NCBI RefSeq assembly: GCF_023555375.1
Contig: NZ_JAJSEE010000001.1
Coordinates: forward strand, 372,001-436,000
Direction: 5' to 3'
Source: Guyparkeria hydrothermalis
GTDB taxonomy: Bacteria; Pseudomonadota; Gammaproteobacteria; Halothiobacillales; Halothiobacillaceae
DNA length: 64,000 bases
Shown here: positions 46,861-58,127 of the stretch, piece by piece
Layout of the letters: each line of letters begins with the position of its first letter
Position numbering within the stretch: position 1 is the stretch's first letter
Translations under genes and position numbers: made by a program
Notes under the pieces: model-generated
What the model was told of the DNA's origin: nothing
What the model saw: the letters and a program-made list of their open reading frames with translations, nothing else
Databases searched by the model: none

Positions 46861-49800
46861 TTAGTGAAAGTCGCGTGAGCGCGTGGGCAGCTCGCCCAGC
46901 CACTCGCTGTGATCGACCAGCATGCGCGCGACGAGGTGGGCGACCCCCTCGCGCTGCTGCCACTGGCCGCGCACCTCCAGCAGCCGGGCATTGACCACCA
47001 CCTGGCGGTACTCGGCGACGCGATCTGGCCAGACGATCACGTTGACCGTGCCGACCTCGTCCTCGAGCGTGAGGAACACCGTGCCCTTGGCCGTGCCGGG
47101 GCGCTGGCGCATGGTCACCAACCCGCAATAGCGCGTGTGCGCGCCGTCGTGGCGGGTCTTGAGCTCGTCGCTGCGTCGCAGGCGCAATCGTCGCAGCCGC
47201 TCGCGCAGCAGGCCCAGCGGGTGGCCGTTCAGGGACAGGCCCAGCCGCCGGTAGTCGGCGACGATGGTCTCGGCGCGGTTCGGCGCGGGCAGGTCGATGG
47301 CCGAGTCCGCCACCGGTCGGTCGGCAGGCAGGCCGGCCTCAAGCTCCATGTCCGCGGGGATGCCACTGGCCGACCACTGCGCCGCGTAGCGATTGGCCTC
47401 CAGTGCGGCAAAGGCCCCGGCGTGGGCCAGCGCGCGCCGATCGCGGGCATCCAGGCGGGCGCGTCGCACACAGTCGGCCACGTCGCGAAAGGGCATCTCG
47501 TCGCGCGCGGCCAGCAACCGCTCGATGCCGGCCGCGGAGAGTCCGTGGATGCGTCCCAGGCCCAGGCGCAGGGCGTGGGTCTCGACGGCCCCCCCCTTCC
47601 CGGCCCGTGATTCATCTCCCCGAGCTTCCAGCGTGCTCTCGTCCCGACTTGCCACCACGCAGGGCGGGCGCACCACCACCCCGTGACGGCGAGCGTCCTG
47701 CACCAGTTGCGACGGGCCGTAGAAGCCCATCGGCTGGCTGTTCAGGAGCGCACAGTAGAAGGCGACCGGCTCGTGGCATTTCAACCAGGCCGAGGCGTAG
47801 GCGATCACGGCGAAACTTGCCGAGTGCGACTCGGGAAAGCCGTACTCGCCGAAACCGAGGATCTGGCGATAGACGCGATCGGCGAACTCGGGCGCAAAGC
47901 CGCGCGCGGTCATGCCGTCATAGAGCTTCTTGCGAAAGTCCTCGAGCGTGCCGCGCTTGCGCCACGCCCCCAGTGCCCGGCGCAACTGGTCGGCCTCGCC
48001 GGCGGAAAACCCCGCGGCCACCATGGCCAGCTCGATCACCTGTTCCTGGAAGATCGGCACGCCCAGCGTGCGGCCCAGCACCCGCCGGATGGCCTCGTTG
48101 GGGTATTCCTCGCGCTCGAGCCCCTGGCGGCGCTTGAGGTAGGGGTGGACCATCTCGCCCTGGATCGGCCCGGGCCGGACGATGGCGATCTCGATCACCA
48201 GGTCGTAGAACGAGCGCGGCTTGAGGCGCGGCAACATGCTCATCTGCGCGCGCGACTCGATCTGGAACACGCCGACCGTGTCCGCCCGGCTGATCATCTC
48301 GAAGGTGGCCGGGTCCTCGCGCGGGATCGACCACAGCGCCAGCTCGCGGTGGCGGTGATGATTGACCAGTTCCAGCGCCCGGCGCACCGCCGAGAGCATG
48401 CCCAGCGCCAGTACGTCGATCTTCATCAGACCGACGGCATCCAGATCGTCCTTGTCCCACTGGATAACCGTGCGATCGGCCATCGAGGCGTTCTCCACCG
48501 GCACCAGATCGGCCAGTTGCCCGCGGGCGATGACGAAGCCGCCGACGTGCTGCGACAGATGCCGCGGCATGCCGGTCAATTGCCGGGCGATCGACAGCCA
48601 CCAGCGAATCTGGCGGAGGTTTCCATCGACGCCGGCCGCCGCCAGATTCTCGTCGCTGACCTCGCGGTCCCACCAGGCCAGTTGCTCGTTGACGCGCTCG
48701 GTGAGGTCCTCGCCCACGCCCAGCGCGCGGGCGGCGTCGCGCAGCGCGGACTTGCGCCGGTAGCGGATCACGGTGGCCGCCAGCGCGGCGCGGTCGCGCC
48801 CGTAGCGTCGGTAGAGGTATTGCATCACCTCCTCGCGGCGGTGGTGCTCGAAATCGACGTCGATGTCCGGCGGCTCGGCCCGTTCCCTGGAGATGAAGCG
48901 CTCGAACAGCATCGAGGACTCGGCCGGGTTGACCGCGGTGATGCCGAGCGCGAAGCACACCGCCGAATTGGCCGCCGAGCCGCGCCCCTGGCAGAGGATC
49001 CCGCGCGAGCGGGCAAAGCGCACGATGTCGTGCACGGTGAGAAAGTACGGCTCGAAGGCCATCGCCTCGATGATGCCGAGCTCGCGCTCGATCTGGGCGG
49101 ACACGCGTTCGGGGATGCCCTCGGGCCAGCGCACGGCCGCCCCCTCGAGGGTCAGGCGGCGTAGCTGTTCGGCGCCGGTCACCCCGTCGGGGATGTCGTC
49201 GAGCGGGTACTCGTAGGAGAGCTCGTCGAGCGAGAAGTGGCAGGAGTCGGCGAGACGCAGCGCCTCGGCGCGCCACTCGGCCGGGAAGAGCGAAGCGAGC
49301 GCGGCGACCGGGCGCAGGTGGCGCTCGGCGTTCGACGGCAAGCGGTCGGCCGCCTCCATCACGGTGACGCGATGGCGCAGGGCCGTGACCACGTCGAGCA
49401 GCGGCTTTTCCTCGCGTTCGGCCATCAGCGTGTCGCCCAGCGCGGTGATCGGCAGGCCATGGGCCGTGGCCCACGCCCGGGCGTGGGCCACCCGATGCCC
49501 GTCCAGCCCGTCAAGCCACGCGACCACGCCCAGCCACGGGCGGATACCACCGGCGAGCAGCCAGTTCGGCGAGCGGCTCTCGCCGGCCGGCACCTGCCAG
49601 ATCACCCGCACCCCGGCGCCCATGTCATCCACCGGGCCATCCACCAGGCCCTCCAACACGTCCGCCCGCTCGAGCCGGTACTCACCCTTGGCCGCCGCGC
49701 GCCGCCCGCGGGTGATCAGCTGGCTGATCGCGGCGTAACCCGCCCGGCTCGCGGCGAGCAGTACCAGCTCGTCCCCTTCCTCGAGCACCAGACGCGTACC

Positions 49801-50004
49801 GATGATCAGTCGCGGGCGCCCGGCCTCCGGCAACGCCCGCCAGCCCTGCAGGGCACGCACCACCCCGGCCAGCGAACACTCGTCGCAGATGGCGATGGCG
49901 GCATAGCCACGCTCGGCCGCCACCGCCACCAGCCGCTCGGGGTCCGGCGTGGCGGCGAGGAAGCTGAAATTGGAGCGGGCGGACAGCTCGGCATGGGCGT
50001 TCAT
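46861..50004 (-). CDS. dnaE2: Error-prone DNA polymerase DnaE2 (ImuC)
   Basis: 1047-residue alpha-type DNA polymerase used in SOS-induced translesion synthesis. PHP domain (about 3-200, YAELS-like start SNFSFLAATPDPERLV), polymerase core with the catalytic Asp in PPDIDVDFEHHRR near residue 378 and the third Asp in a KIDVLALGML segment near 540, GRGSAANS near 345, and a C-terminal OB domain. It lacks the beta-clamp region and extra length of DnaE1 (about 1160). The usual partners imuA and imuB are absent nearby. A LexA-type box lies immediately before the ATG. Confidence 0.93.
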   Translation of the reverse strand: MNAHAELSARSNFSFLAATPDPERLVAVAAERGYAAIAICDECSLAGVVRALQGWRALPEAGRPRLIIGTRLVLEEGDELVLLAASRAGYAAISQLITRGRRAAAKGEYRLERADVLEGLVDGPVDDMGAGVRVIWQVPAGESRSPNWLLAGGIRPWLGVVAWLDGLDGHRVAHARAWATAHGLPITALGDTLMAEREEKPLLDVVTALRHRVTVMEAADRLPSNAERHLRPVAALASLFPAEWRAEALRLADSCHFSLDELSYEYPLDDIPDGVTGAEQLRRLTLEGAAVRWPEGIPERVSAQIERELGIIEAMAFEPYFLTVHDIVRFARSRGILCQGRGSAANSAVCFALGITAVNPAESSMLFERFISRERAEPPDIDVDFEHHRREEVMQYLYRRYGRDRAALAATVIRYRRKSALRDAARALGVGEDLTERVNEQLAWWDREVSDENLAAAGVDGNLRQIRWWLSIARQLTGMPRHLSQHVGGFVIARGQLADLVPVENASMADRTVIQWDKDDLDAVGLMKIDVLALGMLSAVRRALELVNHHRHRELALWSIPREDPATFEMISRADTVGVFQIESRAQMSMLPRLKPRSFYDLVIEIAIVRPGPIQGEMVHPYLKRRQGLEREEYPNEAIRRVLGRTLGVPIFQEQVIELAMVAAGFSAGEADQLRRALGAWRKRGTLEDFRKKLYDGMTARGFAPEFADRVYRQILGFGEYGFPESHSASFAVIAYASAWLKCHEPVAFYCALLNSQPMGFYGPSQLVQDARRHGVVVRPPCVVASRDESTLEARGDESRAGKGGAVETHALRLGLGRIHGLSAAGIERLLAARDEMPFRDVADCVRRARLDARDRRALAHAGAFAALEANRYAAQWSASGIPADMELEAGLPADRPVADSAIDLPAPNRAETIVADYRRLGLSLNGHPLGLLRERLRRLRLRRSDELKTRHDGAHTRYCGLVTMRQRPGTAKGTVFLTLEDEVGTVNVIVWPDRVAEYRQVVVNARLLEVRGQWQQREGVAHLVARMLVDHSEWLGELPTRSRDFH

Positions 50005-50009
50005 GCCGA

Positions 50010-50029
50010 TACTGTATATTTACACATCA
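50010..50029 (-). promoter_or_regulatory. LexA-type SOS box at dnaE2
   Basis: The 20 bases read TACTGTATATTTACACATCA, matching the E. coli consensus at 15 of 20 positions, with one perfect half-site. It overlaps the -10 of a likely promoter and ends six bases before the start codon. Confidence 0.72.
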
Positions 50030-50038
50030 TTTGTGCAA
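50011..50038 (-). promoter_or_regulatory. dnaE2 promoter
   Basis: On the minus strand TTGCAC (50033-50038), a 16-base spacer and TACAGT (50011-50016). Transcription would start about seven bases further on, at the A of the ATG, and no Shine-Dalgarno sequence is visible; the mRNA is probably leaderless. Confidence 0.5.
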
Positions 50039-50094
50039 GCCGCTCGACCAGGGGGCGCCGGGGGACGACGCCGGGCGGCCGGACGGAAAACGGC

Positions 50095-51134
50095 TCAGTC
50101 GCCGCGGCGGGCCCAGTCGAGCAGGGTGTCGTGGACCGCTCGCAACGGTGCCGGATCGGATCGGCCCGTCGCCCCTCGCTGTGCCGGCTCGGGGCGGGTG
50201 CCCGAGGGCTGCTCGCCGAGATCACCCGACGCCCGGGGCTCGACTGACTGGCCGATGGTGTCGTCGATTGCGGCACGCAGCACATCAAGGATCGTCGACT
50301 GCAGGGCCTCGATATCGTCACCGGCCAGCTCGGCCAGTCGCGCCTGGAGGGACTCGAACTGGGCCGCCAGCCGCCGTGTCGAGGGCAACTCGTGGCGCAA
50401 CACCTGTCCGTGCAGGTCGGCGGGCAGCCGGTCGATCGCGGCGTGGGGAATGATCAGGGTGATGATTTCGCCGCTCGACGTGCGCAGGACCGAGGATTCG
50501 CGCACGTCGAGGATCAGGATGTCGCCCGGGCGCACGTAGACACCGCGGCCGGCGCATTCACCGTGCAGCGATCCGCGGACATAGAGCTGGATGAAGTAGT
50601 GATCGAACGCGGCTTCGGCGTCACGGGCCTTGCGCCGGGCGTAGGAATGGGGGTTGAAGCGGATACGACAGGTCGCCCAGTTGTCCAGCAGATCGCACTC
50701 GATCTCCCCGTCCATCGTCTTGTCCACCAAGGGAAGCCCCACCGGAATCCGATGCCCCTCTGGCGTGTCGAGGTCACCGTGATCAAGGCGCGGCGACGCA
50801 GGCGTGCCGGTGGCCACGGCAAGACGCCGCAACGCCGAGCACGGGGACCTCGACATGCCCCGAAGGGCGCCCCTTGAGTCGGCCATCTGCTGCGTTGCCG
50901 TCCTTGGAAAGGGAATTACCCTTTCACGGCGGACGGTCGCCTTGCATCTAACCGACTCAAGGGGCGCAGAGGGGCATCGGATCCCGGTGGGGCTTCCCCG
51001 GGCACGACGTGATCAAAAAAAGATCCGGCAATCGCGTTCCAGGCGGCATTGCGCTCCTCCGGCGGCAGATCGGCCGTGCGGAACACCCCTCGTCGTGGAG
51101 GATTGACGGGCTTGGGCTGGTCTGCGGCTGACAC
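50095..51134 (-). pseudogene. AraC-type sensor-domain gene split by a palindromic element
   Basis: Two pieces of one gene are separated by the 268-bp element at 50731-50998. The N-terminal piece (GTG at 51134; ...GVFRTADLPPEERNAAW...FFDHVVP) and the C-terminal piece (LVDKTMDGEIECDLLDNW... to 50095) join naturally into the AraC_binding_2 domain (PF14525-like) found in FeaR-type regulators, but they are now in different frames. The C-terminal piece can be read as a 263-residue frame from an ATG at 50886 that lies inside the element. No helix-turn-helix region follows the sensor domain, so even the intact gene would have lacked the AraC DNA-binding part. Confidence 0.7.
50731..50998. mobile_element. 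268-bp nested palindromic (MITE-like) element
   Basis: Outer inverted repeats of 32 bases (50731-50762 and 50967-50998, one mismatch) enclose two foldbacks. Foldback A: arms 50762-50781 and 50840-50859, 18 of 20 matching. Foldback B: perfect 15-bp arms at 50868-50882 and 50952-50966, with an inner CCGTCC..AAAGGG..CCCTTT..GGACGG hairpin. The outer repeats abut both foldbacks. There is no transposase gene. It interrupts an AraC-type gene; no clear target duplication was found. Confidence 0.75.
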
Positions 51135-51223
51135 GCACTTGCCCCCTGATCACGGTTCAAGACAAGTCAGCAATCATCTCGGCAAATGCCGGTGAATTCA
51201 ACCGGTTGCTTCAGCAATGTCGC

Positions 51224-53029
<1,806 letters not shown>

Positions 53030-53182
53030 GGCGGGTATTGGGCCAGATTCGGCCCCGGAAGGGAACCGCACCATCCCGGGTGACCGCCCCGCATGCCCGA
53101 GCGCGGGGCTCGGGAAATGGACGAAGCCGCGTCGGTCGGCTAACGTGCCGTCTTCCGTGACATTGTGACAGGCATATTCGAT

Positions 53183-54760
53183 ATGGATCTCAACGAGATG
53201 GACGCATTCGACAAGGTGGCTGCACCCGCCCGGCGGGAGCTGTTGCGCTTCGGCGTGGCGCTGCTGTTTGTGATCGGGGTGGCGCTGTTCACCTGGCTCA
53301 CCCAGGGCCACGTCAGTCTCGTGATGGTCGTCGCTGCGGTGATCGGTGCCTACATGGCCATGAACATCGGCGCGAACGATGTGGCCAACAATGTCGGCCC
53401 GGCGGTGGGCTCCAAGGCCCTGACCCTGGGCGGGGCGATCGCGATCGCCGCCATCTTCGAGGCCGCCGGCGCGATCATCGCCGGCGGTGACGTGGTCAGC
53501 ACCATCAAGGGCGGCATCATCGACCCGGCCGCCATCGGCGACCCGATGACCTTCGTCTGGCTGATGATGGCCGCGCTGCTGGCCGCGGCGATCTGGCTCA
53601 ACCTCGCCACCGCCTTCGGCGCCCCCGTCTCGACCACTCATTCGATCGTCGGCGGGGTCATGGGCGGCGGTATCGCCGCGGCCGGCTGGGGCATCGCCAA
53701 CTGGGGCACGGTCGGCCAGATCGCGGCCAGCTGGGTAATCTCTCCGTTGCTGGGCGGCCTGCTCGCCGCCGCCCTGCTCTACCTGATCAAGCGCAGCATC
53801 ACCTACCAGGGCGACCTGCTCACCGCGGCGAAGAAGCGCGTGCCCTGGTTCCTCGCGCTGATGGCGTGGGCGTTCGGCACCTATCTGGTGGTCAAGGGCC
53901 TGAAGAAGATCGTCGAGGTGCCGTTTTTGGGCGCAGCACTGATTGGCGTGGTCATCGCCGCGATCGTGTTCTTCCTCGTCCGCCCGCTGGTCGCCCGCGC
54001 CGCCGACGGCATGAAGGAGAACAGCAAGGCGAGCGTCAACCGTCTGTTCACCCTGCCGCTGATTTTCGCCGCGGCCCTGCTGAGCTTCGCGCACGGCTCG
54101 AACGACGTGGCCAACGCCGTCGGCCCGCTAGCCGCGATCAACGATGCCCTGACGCAGGCAGGCACCGCGTCCCAGGCGGCCATCCCGTTGTGGGTCATGC
54201 TGATCGGCGCCCTGGGCCTGGCGGTGGGCCTGGCGCTTTACGGCCCCAAACTGATCCGCACCGTCGGTCACGAGATCACCGACATCGACCAGATGCGCGC
54301 CTACTGCATCGCCATGGCCGCCACGCTGACCGTCATCCTCGCCTCGCAGCTCGGCCTGCCCGTCTCGACCACCCACGTCACCATCGGCGCGGTCTTCGGC
54401 GTGGGCTTTCTGCGCGAGTATCTCAAGTCCAATTACGACCGCCTCGAACAGCAAGTGCGCGACCTGCACCCGGACAGTGACGACGACGAGGTGATGCAGG
54501 AATACCTCGAGCGCTTCCGCGCCGCCCCACTCAAGGTCAAGGAGCAGATGCTCCAGGAACTCAAGGACAAGAACACGCGCCGCGAGGCCCACATCAGCAA
54601 GCGCCAGCGCAAGGGCCTGAAGAAGATCTACAAGCGGGAACTGGTCAAGCGCTCGCTGGTACTCAAGGTCATCGCCGCCTGGGTGATCACCGTGCCGGCC
54701 GCCGCGCTGCTGGCCGCGATGTTCTTCTTTTTGATCCGCGGCCTCTTCGCCGCCGGTTGA
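53183..54760 (+). CDS. Pit-family inorganic phosphate transporter
   Basis: 525-residue inner-membrane permease of the PiT family (PF01384). The two family signatures are present in the two homologous halves: NIGANDVANNVGPAVGSKAL near residue 63 and HGSNDVANAVGPLAAI near 302. About 12 helices, a soluble loop in the middle (about 210-290), and a charged cytoplasmic segment (about 430-500) ahead of a last helix. The ion could be phosphate or sulfate in this subgroup. A GTG at 53165 is an alternative start. Confidence 0.9.
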   Translation: MDLNEMDAFDKVAAPARRELLRFGVALLFVIGVALFTWLTQGHVSLVMVVAAVIGAYMAMNIGANDVANNVGPAVGSKALTLGGAIAIAAIFEAAGAIIAGGDVVSTIKGGIIDPAAIGDPMTFVWLMMAALLAAAIWLNLATAFGAPVSTTHSIVGGVMGGGIAAAGWGIANWGTVGQIAASWVISPLLGGLLAAALLYLIKRSITYQGDLLTAAKKRVPWFLALMAWAFGTYLVVKGLKKIVEVPFLGAALIGVVIAAIVFFLVRPLVARAADGMKENSKASVNRLFTLPLIFAAALLSFAHGSNDVANAVGPLAAINDALTQAGTASQAAIPLWVMLIGALGLAVGLALYGPKLIRTVGHEITDIDQMRAYCIAMAATLTVILASQLGLPVSTTHVTIGAVFGVGFLREYLKSNYDRLEQQVRDLHPDSDDDEVMQEYLERFRAAPLKVKEQMLQELKDKNTRREAHISKRQRKGLKKIYKRELVKRSLVLKVIAAWVITVPAAALLAAMFFFLIRGLFAAG

Positions 54761-54774
54761 GCGCACTCGCTGGC

Positions 54775-54789
54775 TACAATCCCCCTATG
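54775..54789 (+). promoter_or_regulatory. Possible tmcA -10 box giving a leaderless start
   Basis: TACAAT at 54775-54780 ends six bases before the ATG at 54787, so transcription would begin at the start codon. No good -35 was found, and the gene could also be read from the pit transcript. Confidence 0.3.
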
Positions 54790-56964
54790 CCAGCGCACCC
54801 GACCCTCCGCGACACGCTCGACGCGGCCCTGCCCGCCTGGCAACGGGCCGGGCACCGGCTGGCCGTGCTCATCAGCGGCACGCCCGACTGGGTGATGACC
54901 CAGGCCCAATCGCTGGTCGATGACGACAGCCTCTGGATCGGTCCGGATGCGCCCACCGATACGACGTCACTCGGTTTTCGCCGCGCGGGCGAGGCGCTGG
55001 GTGGCGAAAGCGGTCGGTTGTTCGTCAACGCCCTGACGGGCTTCGATCCCGATGCCCTCGGCGCGGCGGCCGGGCGGGTCCGCGGGGGCGGCTGCCTGGT
55101 GCTGTTAACCCCGCCGCTTGGGCATTGGCCGTCGCTGACCGACGCCGACATGGCGCGGCTGGTCCCATATCCCTTCCAGGCAGGCGATGCCGGCCCGGCC
55201 TACCGCGAGCGACTGGTGCGTATCCTCGGCATTGCCCCCCGCCTCTGGCACCTTGCCGAAGGCCAGCCGGTTGCCCCGCCGCCATCGCCCGAACCGGTCC
55301 AGGGCCGGGGCGCCGACGCCTCCCCCTCTTTGCCCTCTCGCACGGTTGATCAGTCGCAGGCCATCGAGGCCATCCTCGCCGTCGCCCGCGGCCGTCCGCG
55401 CCGTCCGCTGGTCCTGCGATCGCACCGTGGCCGCGGCAAGACCTCGGCACTGGGCCTGGCCGCCGCGCAGGTGCTGGAGCAAGGACTTGGCGACGTGCTG
55501 GTGACCGCCCCGCGGCGCGAGGCGGTCGCGCCCCTGTTCGACCGCCTGCGTGAAAGGGCGGACACGGCCGCGGACAACGACGGGGCCGTTCGGCTGGGAA
55601 GCCAGCGACTGCGCTTCCTGCCGCCCGACGTGCTGCTCGAGCAACGCCCCGAGGCGCGGCTGCTCCTGGTCGACGAGGCCGCCGCCCTGCCGACCGCCGT
55701 GCTCGAGGCACTGTTCGACGCGTTCCCACGCTGCGTGTTCGCCACGACCGAACACGGTTACGAGGGCAGTGGTCGCGGGTTCACCCTGCGCTTTCTGCCC
55801 CGCCTCGAGGCCAGCGCGGTGTCCGTGCGCCATCACTGGTTGACCACGCCCATTCGTTGGTCACCGGACGACCCGCTCGAGCAATTGGTCGATCGGCTGT
55901 TGCTGCTGGATGCCGACCCCACCGAGACCCTGCCGGTCGATACACGGCAGACGCCCCGTCCAGCGGCACGCCTGGAGCCAAGCGCACTCGCCGGCGACGA
56001 GCGCCGACTGCGCGAATGGTTCGGCCTCCTGGTGGCCGCGCATTACCGCACCACCCCGCGCGATCTGCGCCAGCTGCTCGATGGACCGGCCAGCCAGCTC
56101 TGGTCGATCGAGACCGGCGCGGCCACCGATCGAGCGGTGATCGCCACGGCCGCCACCCAGGACGAGGGCGGCCTGCCGGACGACCTGGCGGCGGCGGTCT
56201 TCGACGGCGAGCGCCGCCTGCGCGGCCACCTGCTGCCGCAAACCCTGGCGGCCCACGCGGGCTGGCCCGACTGGCCTCGACTGACCGGTCGACGTATCCA
56301 GCGCATCGCCGTCCACCCGGCCGCACGGCGACAGGGGGCCGGCGGCGAGCTGGTCGCCGCGATCGCCGCGACCGCCCGCGACGAGGGGCGCGACTTCGTC
56401 GGTGCCAGTTTCGGTGGGGACGACGAGCTGGTCGCCTTCTGGGCCGCAGCCGGCATGCGGGTGCTACACCTCGGACAGCATCGCGACCACGCCTCGGGCA
56501 GCGAGGCGGTGGTCATGGCCATGGGCCTGAGCCCCGCGGGCAAGGCGGCGGTCGAGCGCGCGGCCGCCGGCTTCGTTGACCGGCTGCCCACGCGGGCCGC
56601 CGGCCCGTTGCGGCACGTCGAGCCCGAACGCCTCGCCACCCTGCTCGCCGTTACCCCGCCCCGGCCTGTGCCCGCATTGACGCTCGACCAGCACCGCCAG
56701 CTGATCGCCTGCGCCCGACACCGCCATCACCTGGATGCCGCGCTGGATACCCTGCGCGCGTGGCTGACACCGGCCCTGACGCAACCGGCGGCCCAGCGGG
56801 CCCTCGAGCCGGAGCGGCGCGCATTGCTGATTGGTCGTATGCTGCAGTTGCGGGACGAGACAACGCTGGCCCAGCGATTCGGGCTGGCCGGTCGCCGTGC
56901 CGTCGAGGCCACGTGCCGAGAGGCCCTGGCCCGGTTGCTCGACGCGCTGACGGATCAACGCTGA
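54787..56964 (+). CDS. tmcA: tRNA(Met) cytidine acetyltransferase TmcA
   Basis: Makes N4-acetylcytidine at the wobble position of elongator tRNA-Met, using acetyl-CoA and ATP. The 725 residues (E. coli 671) contain an N-terminal domain (about 1-170), a RecD-like ATPase with Walker A HRGRGKTSALG near 220 and VDEAAALP near 295, a GNAT acetyltransferase (about 450-600; acetyl-CoA loop RIAVHPAARRQGAGGELV near 510) and a C-terminal tRNA-binding part. It starts 26 bases after the Pit gene. Confidence 0.92.
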   Translation: MPAHPTLRDTLDAALPAWQRAGHRLAVLISGTPDWVMTQAQSLVDDDSLWIGPDAPTDTTSLGFRRAGEALGGESGRLFVNALTGFDPDALGAAAGRVRGGGCLVLLTPPLGHWPSLTDADMARLVPYPFQAGDAGPAYRERLVRILGIAPRLWHLAEGQPVAPPPSPEPVQGRGADASPSLPSRTVDQSQAIEAILAVARGRPRRPLVLRSHRGRGKTSALGLAAAQVLEQGLGDVLVTAPRREAVAPLFDRLRERADTAADNDGAVRLGSQRLRFLPPDVLLEQRPEARLLLVDEAAALPTAVLEALFDAFPRCVFATTEHGYEGSGRGFTLRFLPRLEASAVSVRHHWLTTPIRWSPDDPLEQLVDRLLLLDADPTETLPVDTRQTPRPAARLEPSALAGDERRLREWFGLLVAAHYRTTPRDLRQLLDGPASQLWSIETGAATDRAVIATAATQDEGGLPDDLAAAVFDGERRLRGHLLPQTLAAHAGWPDWPRLTGRRIQRIAVHPAARRQGAGGELVAAIAATARDEGRDFVGASFGGDDELVAFWAAAGMRVLHLGQHRDHASGSEAVVMAMGLSPAGKAAVERAAAGFVDRLPTRAAGPLRHVEPERLATLLAVTPPRPVPALTLDQHRQLIACARHRHHLDAALDTLRAWLTPALTQPAAQRALEPERRALLIGRMLQLRDETTLAQRFGLAGRRAVEATCREALARLLDALTDQR

Positions 56965-57058
56965 TGGGCCGGCTGATGGGGCGTTGCGCAGGCCGGCAGG
57001 CACGACGAACCACCGGATGTCACGCCCGTCGTCACGCCCTTCGCCAAGGAGTACGAAG

Positions 57059-58066
57059 ATGAAAGTCGCGTTCTTTTCCACCAAGCCCTATGACCGCGAA
57101 TCCTTCGAGGCACTGGATCACGACCACCAGATCGATTTCTTTCCCCAGCGGCTGACCGAGGACACGGTCCATCTCGCGCGGGGCTACCCGGCCGTCTGCG
57201 CGTTTGCCAACGACGTGCTCGGCGCCGCGGTGATCCGGGCGCTCGCCGAGGGCGGTACCGAGGTGCTCGCCCTGCGCTGCGCCGGCTGCAACCACGTCGA
57301 CTTCGATGCGGTGGCCGAGACCGGCCTGCGGGTGGTCCACGTGCCGGCCTACTCGCCGAATGCGGTGGCCGAACACGCCGTGGCCCTGCTGATGGCGGTC
57401 AACCGACAGATCCCGCGGGCGACCGCGCGGGTGGCGATGGGCAATTACGCCCTGCACGGCCTGGCCGGCTTCGACGTGGTCGGCAAGACGGTGGGCGTAA
57501 TCGGCACGGGCAAGATCGGGGCGGTGTTCGCCCGGATCCTCAAGGCCGGCTTCGGCGCCCGCGTGATCGCCCATGACCCCTACCCCAACCCGACCTGCGA
57601 GGCGATGGGGGTGGAGTACGTTTCCCTCGATGCACTGTTCGAGCGATCGGACGTGATCAGCCTGCACTGCCCGCTAACCGAGGACAGCCATCACCTGATC
57701 GATGCCGACGCCATTGCCCGCATGAAGCCGGGCGTGGTGATCGTCAATACCGCGCGTGGCGCGGTGGTCGACACGCCGGCGGTCATCGACGGCCTCAAGA
57801 GCGGGCGGATCGGCGGGCTGGGCATGGACGTCTACGAGCACGAGGGGCCGCTGTACTTCGAGGACCGCAGCGACGAGATCCTGACCGATGACCTGTTCGC
57901 CCGCCTGCTGGGCTTTCACAACGTGGTGATCACCGGCCACCAGGCCTTTCTCACCCACGAGGCTCTCGAGCAGATCGCGAGCCAGACCCTGCAGAACCTC
58001 ACCTGCATCGAGACCGGCACGGCCTGCGAGCGCGAGATCACCCCGGCCGAGGAACAGGCCGACTGA
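57059..58066 (+). CDS. ldhA: D-lactate dehydrogenase (fermentative type)
   Basis: NAD-dependent reduction of pyruvate to D-lactate, 335 residues, in the D-2-hydroxyacid dehydrogenase family. Visible: LRCAGCNHVDFDA near residue 78, NAVAEHAVALLMA near 103, the NAD loop VGVIGTGKIGAVFARIL near 150, NTARGAVVDT (catalytic Arg) near 232, and the catalytic His in TGHQAFLTHEAL near 296. The length and the FHNVVITGHQAFLT segment match E. coli LdhA rather than SerA. AAGGAG precedes the ATG at 57059. Confidence 0.93.
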   Translation: MKVAFFSTKPYDRESFEALDHDHQIDFFPQRLTEDTVHLARGYPAVCAFANDVLGAAVIRALAEGGTEVLALRCAGCNHVDFDAVAETGLRVVHVPAYSPNAVAEHAVALLMAVNRQIPRATARVAMGNYALHGLAGFDVVGKTVGVIGTGKIGAVFARILKAGFGARVIAHDPYPNPTCEAMGVEYVSLDALFERSDVISLHCPLTEDSHHLIDADAIARMKPGVVIVNTARGAVVDTPAVIDGLKSGRIGGLGMDVYEHEGPLYFEDRSDEILTDDLFARLLGFHNVVITGHQAFLTHEALEQIASQTLQNLTCIETGTACEREITPAEEQAD

Positions 58067-58127
58067 CCGCGGCGCGAACGCAACACGCCTCGGCGCGGTA
58101 CAATCCCCGGCTTTGCCCCGAGCGCCC

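Noticed and set aside
53030-54094. N-terminal extension of RecQ by 355 residues
   Set aside because: This part is antisense to the Pit transporter gene and has no likeness to any RecQ domain; family members begin near the chosen ATG.
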